Notes: generated from the sequence alone by a model not told the origin. DNA of 64,000 bases from Clostridium_AT stratigraminis (GCF_045310675.1 NZ_JBJHZZ010000001.1:682001-746000), one strand, 5' to 3'. Positions 52,530-61,272 are shown, counted from the first letter of the stretch. Numbers and translations: made by a program.

Positions 52530-53372
52530 ATGAATAGAGAAATTCTTTATAAAAATTATATACCAGCACTTGAAGCTGAATACGAGATTAAAGGTGGCTG
52601 TTTTTGGTTTATATTCTCTTTGGATAAGCTTTTAGTTGAAAGAAATGATAATAGAATTAATATTCCTTTTGCAAAAAGCCTGGAGGAATTAAATATCATA
52701 CCAATTAGAAAACAATATCTAGGTACTTTTAAAGGGCGCCCTTGTTATTCAGTAGAAGTATCGCATAATACAGCTGAGTTTGAAGGCATGTCTTTAATAG
52801 GTCTTCGTGAATTATTTGGACTCGTAGAAGAGGACATGTTTCTACTAGCAGGTAAAGCACTTCAAATAGTTAATTGGGATAAATCTCATCAATTCTGCGG
52901 GTGCTGCGGAACTGAAACCTATACTTTGGAAGGTGAAAGAGCTAAGAAATGTCCTAAGTGCGGTCATTTATGCTATCCAGTAATTTGTCCTGCAGTAATA
53001 ACTGCAGTTATCAAGGATAACAAAATTCTTATGGCTCATAATCGTAATTTCAAGGGCAATATGTATAGCCTTATTGCAGGTTTTGTTGAAGCTGGAGAAA
53101 CACTTGAGGAATGTGTTGCTAGAGAAATAAAAGAGGAAATTGGACTAAAGATTAAGAATATAAAGTACCTTGGAAGCCAACCTTGGCCTTTTCCTAATTC
53201 CTTGATGCTTGGTTTTACAGCACAATATGAAAGTGGAGAAATCACTGTAGACGGTATAGAAATAGACGATGCAAAGTGGTGTGATGTAAATACTCTTCCA
53301 AATCTCCCTTCAGAAATCAGTATTGCTAGAAAAATTATTGATTGGTATATAGATAGATTCAAAGAACAGTAA
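52530..53372 (+). CDS. nudC: NAD(+) diphosphatase NudC
   Basis: 280 residues. Zinc ribbon FCGCCGTETYTLEGERAKKC-PKCG, Nudix box GFVEAGETLEECVAREIKEE-IGL and the NudC marker SQPWPFPNSLMLGF, which sets the NADH pyrophosphatase subgroup. Cleaves NAD(H) to NMN(H) and AMP and decaps NAD-capped RNA. AAGGAGCAGATATCGTA precedes the ATG. Single gene. Confidence 0.94.
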   Translation: MNREILYKNYIPALEAEYEIKGGCFWFIFSLDKLLVERNDNRINIPFAKSLEELNIIPIRKQYLGTFKGRPCYSVEVSHNTAEFEGMSLIGLRELFGLVEEDMFLLAGKALQIVNWDKSHQFCGCCGTETYTLEGERAKKCPKCGHLCYPVICPAVITAVIKDNKILMAHNRNFKGNMYSLIAGFVEAGETLEECVAREIKEEIGLKIKNIKYLGSQPWPFPNSLMLGFTAQYESGEITVDGIEIDDAKWCDVNTLPNLPSEISIARKIIDWYIDRFKEQ

Positions 53373-53670
53373 ATTAGGGTTAAACATTATCGCGAAGTTT
53401 ACAATATCCATTTTCCATATTTTGAGATTAACAGTAATAGACTCATCTTCTATGTAGTTTAAAGGTTAAAGACTTATTAGAATATATTTTAAAAATTAGC
53501 AGCTAAAAGAGCCATGGATTATAATTAAGTAGTCCATGTCTTTATTAATTTAAGAATATTAAAATTATGATTATCACTGTGCCATGTGAAAAATGAATGG
53601 AGCTCTGATATAATATGATAAAGAGTTTATGTTAACCGTTCTGGTTTTTAAAGAAAGGTCTTGATTTTTT
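53373..53670. other. Intergenic with weak terminator
   Basis: About 300 bp. CATGGATTA (about 53512) / TAGTCCATG (about 53531), then TCTTTATT, is a likely terminator for nudC. Nothing else seen. Confidence 0.5.
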
Positions 53671-54363
53671 ATGAAAGATAAAGCAATTGCATATTTAATG
53701 AAAAATCCATTGTTACATATAGGAATGCTTGAGCCAATACGTAGAGGTACTGTAGACATATTGTATGCTGAAACCGATGGTGTACTTATAAAAGAACAAA
53801 AAAGCAAAGCTTATATGATATCTGTAAACAATTTTGAAAAAGGGAGAGAATTAATAAATTGTATAGAAAAATGTAACCTCATCCTTGCACACCAAAATTT
53901 TATGGTAAATTATATATTAAACAAATTCGGACTAACTAAAAAGCTTGAATGTATTCAAGCAGTATATATGGATAAATATAAGCTTAATGTAAAAGAAGAA
54001 TTAGAAATAAGACAGTTAGAACAGGATCAGAGGGAAGTAATATTAGAACACTATGATAAATTATCTAATAATGAAATTGATGAAATTTTAAAAAATGGTA
54101 ATTTGTTTGGAGGTTATTGGAATGAAATCCTTATAGGCTTTATCGGAAATCATTTGGAAGGGAGTATGGGACTTTTAGAAGTATTTCCTACGTACAGGCG
54201 TTTAGGCTACGGTACTTTGCTTGAAAGCTATTTAGTAAACCAAATGCTTGATAAAGATCTCATACCATTTGCACAGATTGAAATAGACAATGATAAGTCA
54301 AAAGCCTTACATAATAAACTTGGATTTACAATATCCCAGGATAGCGTGTATTGGGTATTTTAG
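53671..54363 (+). CDS. GNAT-family N-acetyltransferase
   Basis: 230 residues. The C-terminal half is a GNAT domain: GLLEVFPTYRRLGYGTLLES (acetyl-CoA pyrophosphate loop R-x2-G-x-G) and DNDKSKALHNKLGFTISQ. The N-terminal half (to ~115) is a degenerate GNAT-like or FR47-type domain. Substrate unknown. AAAGGTCTTGATTTTTT upstream. Confidence 0.85.
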   Translation: MKDKAIAYLMKNPLLHIGMLEPIRRGTVDILYAETDGVLIKEQKSKAYMISVNNFEKGRELINCIEKCNLILAHQNFMVNYILNKFGLTKKLECIQAVYMDKYKLNVKEELEIRQLEQDQREVILEHYDKLSNNEIDEILKNGNLFGGYWNEILIGFIGNHLEGSMGLLEVFPTYRRLGYGTLLESYLVNQMLDKDLIPFAQIEIDNDKSKALHNKLGFTISQDSVYWVF

Positions 54364-54385
54364 TATAGCAAAAGGTGGGTTAATA

Positions 54386-54706
54386 ATGAAAGACGAAAAA
54401 ACAAAGGAATTATCTAAAGCACACCAAAGCCTTATTATGGTCTTAGATATTGTAGGCAAAGGAGACTTTGAAAAGAAAAAAGACACATATGTTATTAAAT
54501 TTAAGGGTTTAGAAGATTATGCTATACATGTTAACGAAGAAGCTATAGAACTTAGAGTAGTGACAAGGAAATGGATTAAAGGAAGCTATGAGCCTATAAT
54601 GTCTAGTGAAATATATAGGTCAGTAAATCATGAGGAACTAACTAATTTATCATATGAAGATAAGATTAAAAAAATTGAAAGTATTATAAAAGAGAAGGGA
54701 ATTTAA
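54386..54706 (+). CDS. Hypothetical protein
   Basis: 106 residues from the ATG at 54386 with AAAGGTGGG upstream; the frame extends to 54290 within the previous gene, without a ribosome site. SLIMVLDIVGKGDFEKKKDT, YAIHVNEEAIELRVVTRKWI. Soluble, mixed alpha/beta. No family recognised. Possibly co-transcribed with the GNAT gene and the next gene. Confidence 0.72.
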   Translation: MKDEKTKELSKAHQSLIMVLDIVGKGDFEKKKDTYVIKFKGLEDYAIHVNEEAIELRVVTRKWIKGSYEPIMSSEIYRSVNHEELTNLSYEDKIKKIESIIKEKGI

Positions 54707-54729
54707 CCTTACTAATAGAGAGGCGCATT

Positions 54730-55533
54730 ATGATAAGTATTTTAATAGGATTTATCTTCAGTGGACTTATAAGTTTAACTGCGCTAATAAAAAAAGCTTT
54801 AAGCATTAGTGGCGCATTTGCTGCAACTATACTTGGAACTGCAATTTTTTACTTTGGAGGAATTTATCTTTCAGCAATAATGGTTGGCTTCTTTGCTTCT
54901 TCAAGTATACTCACGCTGTTTAAAAAGCATAGAAAAACTATTACCTATGATATACATGAAAAGTCTGGTGGAAGAGATTACGCTCAGGTTTTAGCAAATG
55001 GAGGAATAGGCTTAATCTTTGCGGGCTTGTGGTTTGTAACTAATAGGCCTGTATATCTCATTGCGTATATTGTTAGCTTTGCAGCAGCTAATGCAGATAC
55101 CTGGGCTTCAGAAATAGGTATTCTAAGTAATGCCAAGCCTATATCCATATTGAATTTTAAAAAGGTAGATAAGGGTGTTTCTGGAGCTATATCTATTCTT
55201 GGTACTTTAAGTGCATTACTGGGTTCAAGCTTCATTGCAGTAATTTTTTTTATTGGCTATGTACTTAAGTATGGGTTTAAAACTCAAGCTATAGTATTTT
55301 CAATCATTGTCGTTATATTAGGATTTGCAGGATGTATTTTAGATAGCTTACTTGGTGCTACACTTCAAGCTAAATATCGTTGTGAAATTTGCGGGAAAAT
55401 AACTGAGAAAAAAGTTCATCATGAAAGAAGCACGAAGCTAGTAGCAGGATTGAGATTTATAAATAATGATGCAGTAAATTTTATAAGCATTTTGTGTGCA
55501 GCTCTAATAGTGTTATTTATTTTTGTAATATAA
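54730..55533 (+). CDS. DUF92 family membrane protein
   Basis: 267 residues, six to seven helices. DUF92/TIGR00297 marks: GRDYAQVLANGGIGLIFAG, AANADTWASEIGILS and GCILDSLLGATLQAKYRC, with a CxxC in RCEICGKITEKKVHHE. Plant and cyanobacterial members (VTE6) are phytyl-phosphate kinases, so a polyprenyl-phosphate kinase role is possible in this protein. GAGGCGCATT upstream. Confidence 0.9.
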   Translation: MISILIGFIFSGLISLTALIKKALSISGAFAATILGTAIFYFGGIYLSAIMVGFFASSSILTLFKKHRKTITYDIHEKSGGRDYAQVLANGGIGLIFAGLWFVTNRPVYLIAYIVSFAAANADTWASEIGILSNAKPISILNFKKVDKGVSGAISILGTLSALLGSSFIAVIFFIGYVLKYGFKTQAIVFSIIVVILGFAGCILDSLLGATLQAKYRCEICGKITEKKVHHERSTKLVAGLRFINNDAVNFISILCAALIVLFIFVI

Positions 55534-55558
55534 AATAATTTTGTTTTAAAATAATGAT

Positions 55559-55590
55559 TAAGAGCGGTAATCGCTCTTTTTATTTTTTTG
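55559..55590 (+). terminator. Terminator of the DUF92 gene
   Basis: AGAGCG (55561-55566) / CGCTCT (55572-55577), then TTTTTATTTTTTT. Confidence 0.88.
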
Positions 55591-55797
55591 AAGGAATTAA
55601 TAGCCTTATTATAAAGATATTTATAGAAGTAATGAAATAGATAATATTCAATTGGCTATTGATTAGAAGGAGTAAAGTTAGGATATAGGATAGTGAAGTT
55701 TTAATTATGATTAATTGGAATTTTTCCTATATGGCTTAGACTATATATGTTATAATTGGTGTAATACGGAAGATTAGAGATTTATAGGGGTGATGAA

Positions 55798-55938
55798 ATG
55801 GGTTCAGTATTAATGCTGTATTTGGTGTGCGGATTTATATTCTTTTTTATACTTTATAATATAATAATGAGTGCTGTTAAAGAGGGAACACTAAATGCAT
55901 TAATTGAATACGAAAAATTAAAAAAAGAGGATAATTAG
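55798..55938 (+). CDS. Small single-helix membrane protein (46 aa)
   Basis: AGGGGTGATGAA precedes the ATG at 55798. One transmembrane helix (SVLMLYLVCGFIFFFILYNI, residues about 3-22), then a charged cytosolic helix (ALIEYEKLKKEDN). TATAAT at 55751-55756 may be its -10 box. Last chromosomal gene before the cassette array. No family recognised. Confidence 0.6.
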   Translation: MGSVLMLYLVCGFIFFFILYNIIMSAVKEGTLNALIEYEKLKKEDN

Positions 55939-56050
55939 TTAAAAAATAATTTTCTAAAATGATGAGCATTGATAAAATAGGATGAATTCGGTTCATCTAG
56001 AGTAATATTAACCGACATGAACGTCGTAAATATCTATATATTTAAAGTAT

Positions 56051-56084
56051 AAAACGACAGGGTCGTTTATTTGATAGTTATCTG
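56051..56084 (+). other. Left boundary of the cassette array (attI-like or decayed attC)
   Basis: A small hairpin AAACGAC / GTCGTTT (about 56052-56068) is followed by ATTTGATAGTTATCTG, whose GTTATCTG (56077-56084) is the same core seen at the 3' end of the attC-like sites. It therefore marks where the first cassette begins. The upstream CGACATGAACGTCG (about 56022) could be part of a decayed site. No integrase gene is next to it. Confidence 0.5.
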
Positions 56085-56184
56085 AAAAGCTATGTTTACT
56101 AAAATAAATCAACGTAATGTAGAAAGTTTCTTTGGTTAGATTGGTATTTAAATTTGAAACAAAGGTTTTTGAAGGAGAAATAAT

Positions 56185-56985
56185 ATGATAAGGAAATTAG
56201 ATGAAAGTGATAACAATAATCTTATGAAATTAATCATGGACGAGCCTGAATATAACCTTTATATAATTGGTGATGTGGAGAACTTCGGATATTGTCAGGA
56301 TTTTCTTGAATTATTTGGTGAATTTGATGAATGTGGTATGATATCTGCTGTTTTAGTCCGATATTTTGGTATTTTTAATTTGTACGCAAAAGACAGATTT
56401 GATGTGAATGGATTTATAAATATAATGAAAAATTATAAAAAATTAGGAATGTTAGTTGGGAAAACCCAGATAATTTCAAGATTTGAAGACACATCAATTG
56501 GGTTTAATAAATACGAACTCCACCATTTTGCTGTGTTGAAAGAGTTAAAACTAGAATTTGAAATAGATAAAAAAGTAATTGTAAAAAAAGCGAATATTGG
56601 AGACGTCGGAAGAATAGCGGATTTAAAAAATATGATTGGTGAGTTTTCCAGAGGAAGTAATAATTTCAAAGAGATTCTTCTAAATGACTTTAAAGCTGGA
56701 ACTGCTCATGGATATTATGTTGAAGTTGACGGTAATATGATATCATATGCCCAAACATCTGCCGAAAATAGTAAATCTGCAATGGTAGTCAGTGTTATGA
56801 CTGATAAGAAATACAGAAAAAAAGGATTGGCATCTGCATGTTTAAAAGTGCTGTGTGATGATTTAGTTAAGCAGGGAAAAACACTTTGTTTATTTTATAA
56901 AAACCCTGAAGCAGGTGCAATATATAGGAAGTTGGGATTTGAGGAAATAGGCTTGTGGAGTATGTATATGAAAACGGAAAAATAA
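56185..56985 (+). CDS. GNAT-family acetyltransferase, cassette 1
   Basis: 266 residues, AAGGAGAAATAAT upstream. C-terminal GNAT domain: SVMTDKKYRKKGLASACLKV (pyrophosphate loop) and FYKNPEAGAIYRKLGFEEIG. The N-terminal half (NLYIIGDVENFGYCQDFLEL) is a second GNAT-like fold of the kind in two-domain GNATs. Substrate unknown. It lies about 100 bp into the cassette that starts at 56078; the first 77 bp of the cassette recur at 57281 before the gap. Confidence 0.88.
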   Translation: MIRKLDESDNNNLMKLIMDEPEYNLYIIGDVENFGYCQDFLELFGEFDECGMISAVLVRYFGIFNLYAKDRFDVNGFINIMKNYKKLGMLVGKTQIISRFEDTSIGFNKYELHHFAVLKELKLEFEIDKKVIVKKANIGDVGRIADLKNMIGEFSRGSNNFKEILLNDFKAGTAHGYYVEVDGNMISYAQTSAENSKSAMVVSVMTDKKYRKKGLASACLKVLCDDLVKQGKTLCLFYKNPEAGAIYRKLGFEEIGLWSMYMKTEK

Positions 56986-57088
56986 ATAGTCACGTTCTGT
57001 TGAGTGTAATTTAATATGCATACTTTTTATATAATTACTTTAAGTAATTGAATATCCTCGCATGATGAAAATGCTTAACATAGCTCAT

Positions 57089-57287
57089 CAGATAACAATA
57101 TGTTGCCGTCCGCCTTGGCAGGTGGATTTTTTAATATAGATATGTGTAAATTTATGGTTTATAATCTATATATAGGTTATAAGTAGGTGTCTAGCCAAGG
57201 CACATTCCTTCACCGGTGCAAGCACCCCAAGGGGGGTATTCCTCTGGGGTCCGGTTCAGGAACGTCGGCAACATGAAACGTTATCTG
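57089..57287 (+). repeat. attC-like site 1 (cassette 1 end)
   Basis: CAGATAAC (57089-57096) pairs with GTTATCTG (57280-57287). After an asymmetric spacer (AAT vs GAAAC), ATGTTGCCG (57099-) pairs with CGGCAACAT (about 57266-57274), and further in GCCTTGGC pairs with GCCAAGGC. The interior has a second hairpin around ACCGG...CCCC / GGGG.CCGGT (57211-57255). At 199 bp it is longer than most attC sites. Confidence 0.72.
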
Positions 57288-57529
57288 AAAAGCTATGTTT
57301 ACTAAAATAAATCAACGTAATGTAGAAAGTTTCTTTGGTTAGATTGGTATTTAAATTNNNNNNNNNNNNNNNNNNNNNNNNNNNNNNNNNNNNNNNNNNN
57401 NNNNNNNNNNNNNNNNNNNNNNNNNNNNNNNNNNNNNNNNNNNNNNNNNNNNNNNNCTTCACCGGTGCAAGCACCCCAAGGGGGGTATTCCTCTGGGGTC
57501 CGGTTCAGGAACGTCGGCAACATGAAACG
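57281..57529 (+). repeat. Partly sequenced second copy of cassette 1, with assembly gap
   Basis: 57280-57357 is identical to 56077-56154 (start of cassette 1), then 99 N (57358-57456), then 57457-57533 is identical to 57208-57284 (end of cassette 1). So a tandem second copy of the GNAT cassette probably lies here, with about 1 kb missing. ORFs that appear to cross the N run are artefacts. Confidence 0.8.
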
Positions 57530-58072
57530 TTATACGTAATGCCCTAATTGGGTGTAAATTTGGGGTGCCTTAAATATTAGAAGTTAATGCTTAATATTGA
57601 AATAATGCTAATTCTACATCGCGAACAAGATTAGTGATAATATAAGCTGCCAGAACTTTTGTAACTTATAGGAGCTTAATGTTCAGCTCCAACTATCATC
57701 CTGCCGGTATCTCCGAAAAAGCAATGTTATTAAAGTTAGGTTAAGTTTCAGTTGTAGTGCCTAAGCCGTGTTTCTGTATATCTACTTTAGCAATGGCAGA
57801 TTTTTGAAGCCGCGAAGGAAGTTTTGTTTAGTGAGAAGATTATATATCTGTCATAAAATTATATCATTAAAACCCGCGAAAAAAGATTAACTGAATATTG
57901 GTTGCCAAGAACTTTTGAAACTTATTGAGACTTTATGTTCAGCTCCAAATATTTTCTTTAATATCTACTAAAGCTATGGCAGCTTTTTGAGACCGCGACG
58001 AAAGTGTTGTGGTTATTGGAAGTTTAGCTTAGGTGGAGCTTTATATTTTAGTAAGTGGTACGGGCACTACAT
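57530..58072 (+). other. Non-coding cassette with internal repeats
   Basis: About 540 bp without a credible ORF, between two attC-like sites. It contains a diverged duplication: GCCAGAACTTTTGTAACTTA (57649-) ... GTTCAGCTCC matches GCCAAGAACTTTTGAAACTT (57904-) ... GTTCAGCTCC, and ATCTACTTTAGCAATGGCAG (57779-) matches ATCTACTAAAGCTATGGCAG (57963-). The spacing between the two parts differs between copies. It could be a decayed gene, an RNA, or a promoter cassette. Confidence 0.55.
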
Positions 58073-58258
58073 ATAACAAAATATTGCCGTCCGCCTTGGT
58101 GAAAGAATTTTTTATATAAATAGTAAAAGAATATTATAATCTATATGGGCTAAAAATGGTTGGCTTGCCAAGCCACATTCCTTCACCGGCGCAAGCGCAG
58201 CCAAGAGGTATTCCTCTGGGGTCCGGTTCAGGAACGTCGGCAACACGAGACGTTAGCT
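58073..58258 (+). repeat. attC-like site 2 (end of non-coding cassette)
   Basis: ATAACAAAATATTGCCGTC (58073-) pairs with GACGTCGGCAACACGAGACG-TTAGCT region (58234-58258). Core GTTAGCT at 58252. The inner part CTTCACCGGCGCAAGCGCAG and CCTCTGGGGTCCGGTTCAGG is homologous to site 1, with changed bases. 186 bp. Confidence 0.7.
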
Positions 58259-58322
58259 GAAATCAATAGTGAGTGTAGCTTATAGGTGAGAGAAAAATTT
58301 AATTCCTGAAAAATTTATTTTA

Positions 58323-58748
58323 ATGAGAGGTGATAATCAATTGAAACGTAATTATAGTAATATGGGACTTTCATCATGTATGGGTTCGAGACTAAGGAAA
58401 GAAGTAGAACGACAGTTACTTATTGATTTGCAAGTCTATGGCATTGAAAACAAAGATTTTAAATTTGATTGGTCAGAAAGCTGTATTGAAGGACATGCAA
58501 TAAAATATCTAGATGGACATGTTGAGAATTTTTCGGGAATTATGATATTTGAAGAAGATGAGATAGTCGCAGACGGTTGGATGGAATTCATATATGATAA
58601 AAAAGGTGAGTTGTTTATAGTATACTGGGAGTTTTTGGATGTATTTATCGACGGTCGGGAAGTGGTGAAGAAAAATAGGCCGGGAATACCTAATCACATA
58701 ATAGATCTACTACCAGATGATTTAAAAGATAAATATAGTCATTCTTAA
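58323..58748 (+). CDS. Hypothetical cassette protein
   Basis: 141 residues. GAGAGGTGATAATCA lies after the listed ATG; the start at 58323 has weak upstream signal (TAATG), and a TTG or ATG a little downstream could be used (QLKRNYSNMG). Contents: MGSRLRKEVERQLLIDLQVY, FDWSESCIEGHAIKYLDGHV, GWMEFIYDKKGELFIVYWEF. Reads like a small soluble immunity-type or stress protein, but no family is recognised. First of two genes in cassette 58253-59410. Confidence 0.65.
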   Translation: MRGDNQLKRNYSNMGLSSCMGSRLRKEVERQLLIDLQVYGIENKDFKFDWSESCIEGHAIKYLDGHVENFSGIMIFEEDEIVADGWMEFIYDKKGELFIVYWEFLDVFIDGREVVKKNRPGIPNHIIDLLPDDLKDKYSHS

Positions 58749-58801
58749 GTAGGTAAATAATAATTTAATTGATTAGATGCTATTTAAATAGGAGAATGGT
58801 T

Positions 58802-59287
58802 ATGAATAAATATGACTTAGAAAAGTATCAGCTTGAAAAAGCTGCTATAGATATATTTATTGAAATATATAACAAAAATTTTAACAAGCAACTAGAGATT
58901 GTACAAAAACAGGAAAGTCCTGATTTTTTATTGATGGACTCACATGGAAATCCAATTGGCATTGAGATCGCACATGTATTCTATGACCCACTTGAGGCTA
59001 AAATGCTTCTGAATAGAAGCAGTAGTCTGGTTCATGGCATAGAAACTTTTCAAATTTTTATTGAAAAGTTTAATGAAGTTTTGGCTAAAAAGTGTAAAGT
59101 AGGAGAAAGTTTTGAAGTAAGTTATCCATATTCACTTCTTATCAGAAACGCATCCCCGATTTTCACTTATGAAGATATAAGGGAGAGTACTAAATATATT
59201 GAAATTCCTAGTAACAGGTATAAGGATATTTGGATACTTAGCCGCAATAATTTATCTACATGGGTGCTTATGAAATTAGATGTTTAA
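58802..59287 (+). CDS. Hypothetical cassette protein with nuclease-like motif
   Basis: 161 residues from the ATG at 58802, since TAGGAG is spaced 7 bp from it. SPDFLLMDSHGNPIGIEIAH has the arrangement PD-x~13-ExxH of a PD-(D/E)xK-like fold; catalytic lysine position is not clear. YNKNFNKQLEIVQKQESPD and NRYKDIWILSRNNLSTWVLM flank it. Function uncertain. Follows the previous gene by 53 bp, so two genes share one cassette. Confidence 0.65.
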   Translation: MNKYDLEKYQLEKAAIDIFIEIYNKNFNKQLEIVQKQESPDFLLMDSHGNPIGIEIAHVFYDPLEAKMLLNRSSSLVHGIETFQIFIEKFNEVLAKKCKVGESFEVSYPYSLLIRNASPIFTYEDIRESTKYIEIPSNRYKDIWILSRNNLSTWVLMKLDV

Positions 59288-59303
59288 TTTTATAGAAAGA
59301 CTT

Positions 59304-59417
59304 CAGCTAACAAAATGTTTAAGTCCGCTTTGCATGAAAAGATTGCAAAGCACACCTGCGAGCCTAAGATAAGAGCTATCTAAGGCTCTCGGCGTCTTGA
59401 ACAAGGAACGTTATCTG
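59304..59417 (+). repeat. attC-like site 3
   Basis: CAGCTAACAAAATGTTTAAG (59304-) pairs with CTTGAACAAGGAACGTTATC (about 59396-59415, ending TG). Next, TCCGC / GGCGT, then a long terminal hairpin GAGCCTAAGATA / TATCTAAGGCTC (about 59360-59388), with loop AGAGC. Core GTTATCTG at 59410. 114 bp. Confidence 0.75.
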
Positions 59418-59525
59418 ACATTTTAGATCTATGAAAGTATTGTTGACGCAGTAGCTTTTTTAATGCTTTAAAATAAGTCACAGTTGTAATAAATGGGGAA
59501 TAAGAATATTAGGAAGGCATATATT

Positions 59526-59846
59526 ATGAAAATTGATAAGTATGGTTGGCGGTTCAATGCTGATATACAGAAAACTCGATTAATGTATAGCGATAGGTTA
59601 AAATCAATAATTGATGCTCATGGTCAATTGCCTGAATTAGTCAATTTCTTAAATGAATTAGGAATAGATATTGAAAAACCAGATGAATATAATTCAGATT
59701 TTTCTGATGTTGTATATACATACGTAGGAAGTGCAAAATCAGAAACTAATTATGAGATTGACATGTATGGAAAAGAACAATATATATCTATTGTGGCATA
59801 CAATAAAAATGGTTCAGTCATGCTTGAAGTATTTGGAATGAAATGA
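59526..59846 (+). CDS. Hypothetical cassette protein
   Basis: 106 residues from the ATG at 59526, with AGGAAGGCATATATT upstream; a frame start at 59493 is not supported. MKIDKYGWRFNADIQKTRLM, SIIDAHGQLPELVNFLNELG, VVYTYVGSAKSETNYEIDMY. Soluble alpha/beta. Resembles small immunity-type proteins in style, but I do not recognise the family. Shares a cassette with the next gene. Confidence 0.68.
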   Translation: MKIDKYGWRFNADIQKTRLMYSDRLKSIIDAHGQLPELVNFLNELGIDIEKPDEYNSDFSDVVYTYVGSAKSETNYEIDMYGKEQYISIVAYNKNGSVMLEVFGMK

Positions 59847-59939
59847 CTTTAAGCAAAATAAATTCGCCTACTACTAACATTATTGAACGATGGTATTAAA
59901 GTGCGAATTGAAGATTATTAATATAAGGTGATGCAAAAC

Positions 59940-60398
59940 ATGAAAGTAAGAAAAACGGTTAAAGAGGATATTGACCTCCTCATAAAGATTCGTATGGAAT
60001 ACCTGTTTGCAGAAAAAGGTGTATCTTCTTCTGAAGAAATGCAAGATATTAGAACGAAGTTAGAAGAATATTTTACTCAACACCTAAACAAGGGATTTAT
60101 TGCTATCATTGCCGAAAATGAAAATGAAGTATTAGCAACTGCATTTATGTCAATCGTGGAAAGACCTCCGTTAATAGCGTTTTCAACATATCTTGTCGGT
60201 ACGGTATACAATGTTTTTACATACCCTCAACATAGAGGAAAAGGAATTGCGACGAAAGTTATGACTGAACTTTTATCAGAAGCAAAGCTATTAGGCGTTG
60301 CCGCAGTTGATTTAATGGCGACTGAAGAAGGAAAACCATTATATGAAAATCTTGGATTTCGGGCATCAAATTATACATCAATGAATAAGTTCCTCTAA
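59940..60398 (+). CDS. GNAT-family N-acetyltransferase, cassette
   Basis: 152 residues from the ATG at 59940; AAGGTGAT is spaced 7-8 bp from it and overlaps the earlier GTG/ATG. Full GNAT domain: VRKTVKEDIDLLIKIRMEYL, VYNVFTYPQHRGKGIATKVM (Q/R-x2-G-x-G/A loop), VDLMATEEGKPLYENLGFRA. Acetylates an unknown small molecule or protein. The 93 bp before it contain an inverted AATTCGC / GCGAATT pair, perhaps a decayed attC. Confidence 0.88.
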   Translation: MKVRKTVKEDIDLLIKIRMEYLFAEKGVSSSEEMQDIRTKLEEYFTQHLNKGFIAIIAENENEVLATAFMSIVERPPLIAFSTYLVGTVYNVFTYPQHRGKGIATKVMTELLSEAKLLGVAAVDLMATEEGKPLYENLGFRASNYTSMNKFL

Positions 60399-60520
60399 CT
60401 CCTGTAAATAAGCATAATCAGATGTTGTTTTACTTCATAATTTTCTTATATTGTAATTTAGGCATAAGAAATTTTTTGGTGTTATCCTTGCGTAATTAGA
60501 GAGCAAAATATCTAAAACGT
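60399..60520. other. Cassette spacer
   Basis: About 120 bp after the GNAT gene leading to attC-like site 4; nothing else seen. Confidence 0.5.
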
Positions 60521-60664
60521 CAGATAACAATGCATTCCCGTTCGCTACGCACATCCTCCAGCCTAACCTAGACGAAGTAGCTCAAATATTAAGATAAGAG
60601 TTATCTAAGAATTTTAGCTAATTCTGTAAGGCTGGAGGACGTCGGGAATCCGAAACGTTATCTG
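60521..60664 (+). repeat. attC-like site 4
   Basis: CAGATAAC (60521-60528) / GTTATCTG (60657-60664), then ATTCCCG / CGGGAAT, then CTCCAGCC / GGCTGGAG, and a terminal hairpin ATTAAGATAA.../...TTATCTAAGAAT near 60588-60612. 144 bp. Confidence 0.75.
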
Positions 60665-60780
60665 AAATTTTAGGTCTAATGAAGTTTTGATTACGCATTT
60701 AGTTTTTTTGGAAAGCTTAAAAGATAATTCACAACTGTAAAAAGTCGAACAAATAACAGTGTATTGTAAGAAGAGGTGAA

Positions 60781-61272
60781 ATGGTGAGAAGTGCAATTTT
60801 AGAAAAAGGCGAACACTACTATACACATATGGCTAAGGTCTTTAATGCCATAGAAAATGAACAGCTAAAGTATAACTGGCTTATAACTGATTGTGAATGT
60901 TATCCTGGGGATAAAAGCATTGACCAAATGTTTTCAAAGGAATACATTTGGATTTCAGGAGAACAACTTACAGAAATAATTAGCAAGGATGATTTTCAAT
61001 TTGTTTGGGGTGTATTTTCTGGATTTTCACTAGAGGTTACTCTAGAAGAGATATTAAAATACGATTTGCCGTTTGCAGATGGGTATAAAGGCTTCTGGGT
61101 GAATAATGTAGGTATTCAGCATCCTTTAGCAGAAGTTGAAATTGTTTCATGGGATAGTTCCCTTACTTTGCTAATTAGTAAGGATGGTGAATTAGTTCAA
61201 AAATTTCGTAGTAATTTTCCACTGTCTGAAGATTTATCGGCCTTAAACACAAGAAATAATAGAAAAAAGTAA
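60781..61272 (+). CDS. Hypothetical cassette protein, possibly DUF2691-like
   Basis: 163 residues, GAGGTGAA before the ATG at 60781. YNWLITDCECYPGDKSIDQM, YIWISGEQLTEIISKDDFQF and VEIVSWDSSLTLLISKDGEL resemble the small Bacillus/Clostridium family DUF2691, of unknown function. I am not certain of that assignment. Single gene in cassette 60658-61512. Confidence 0.65.
   Translation: MVRSAILEKGEHYYTHMAKVFNAIENEQLKYNWLITDCECYPGDKSIDQMFSKEYIWISGEQLTEIISKDDFQFVWGVFSGFSLEVTLEEILKYDLPFADGYKGFWVNNVGIQHPLAEVEIVSWDSSLTLLISKDGELVQKFRSNFPLSEDLSALNTRNNRKK

Noticed and set aside
57256..57547. ORFs that read across the N run
   Set aside because: They include unknown residues from the assembly gap and lie within the palindromic site; not genes.
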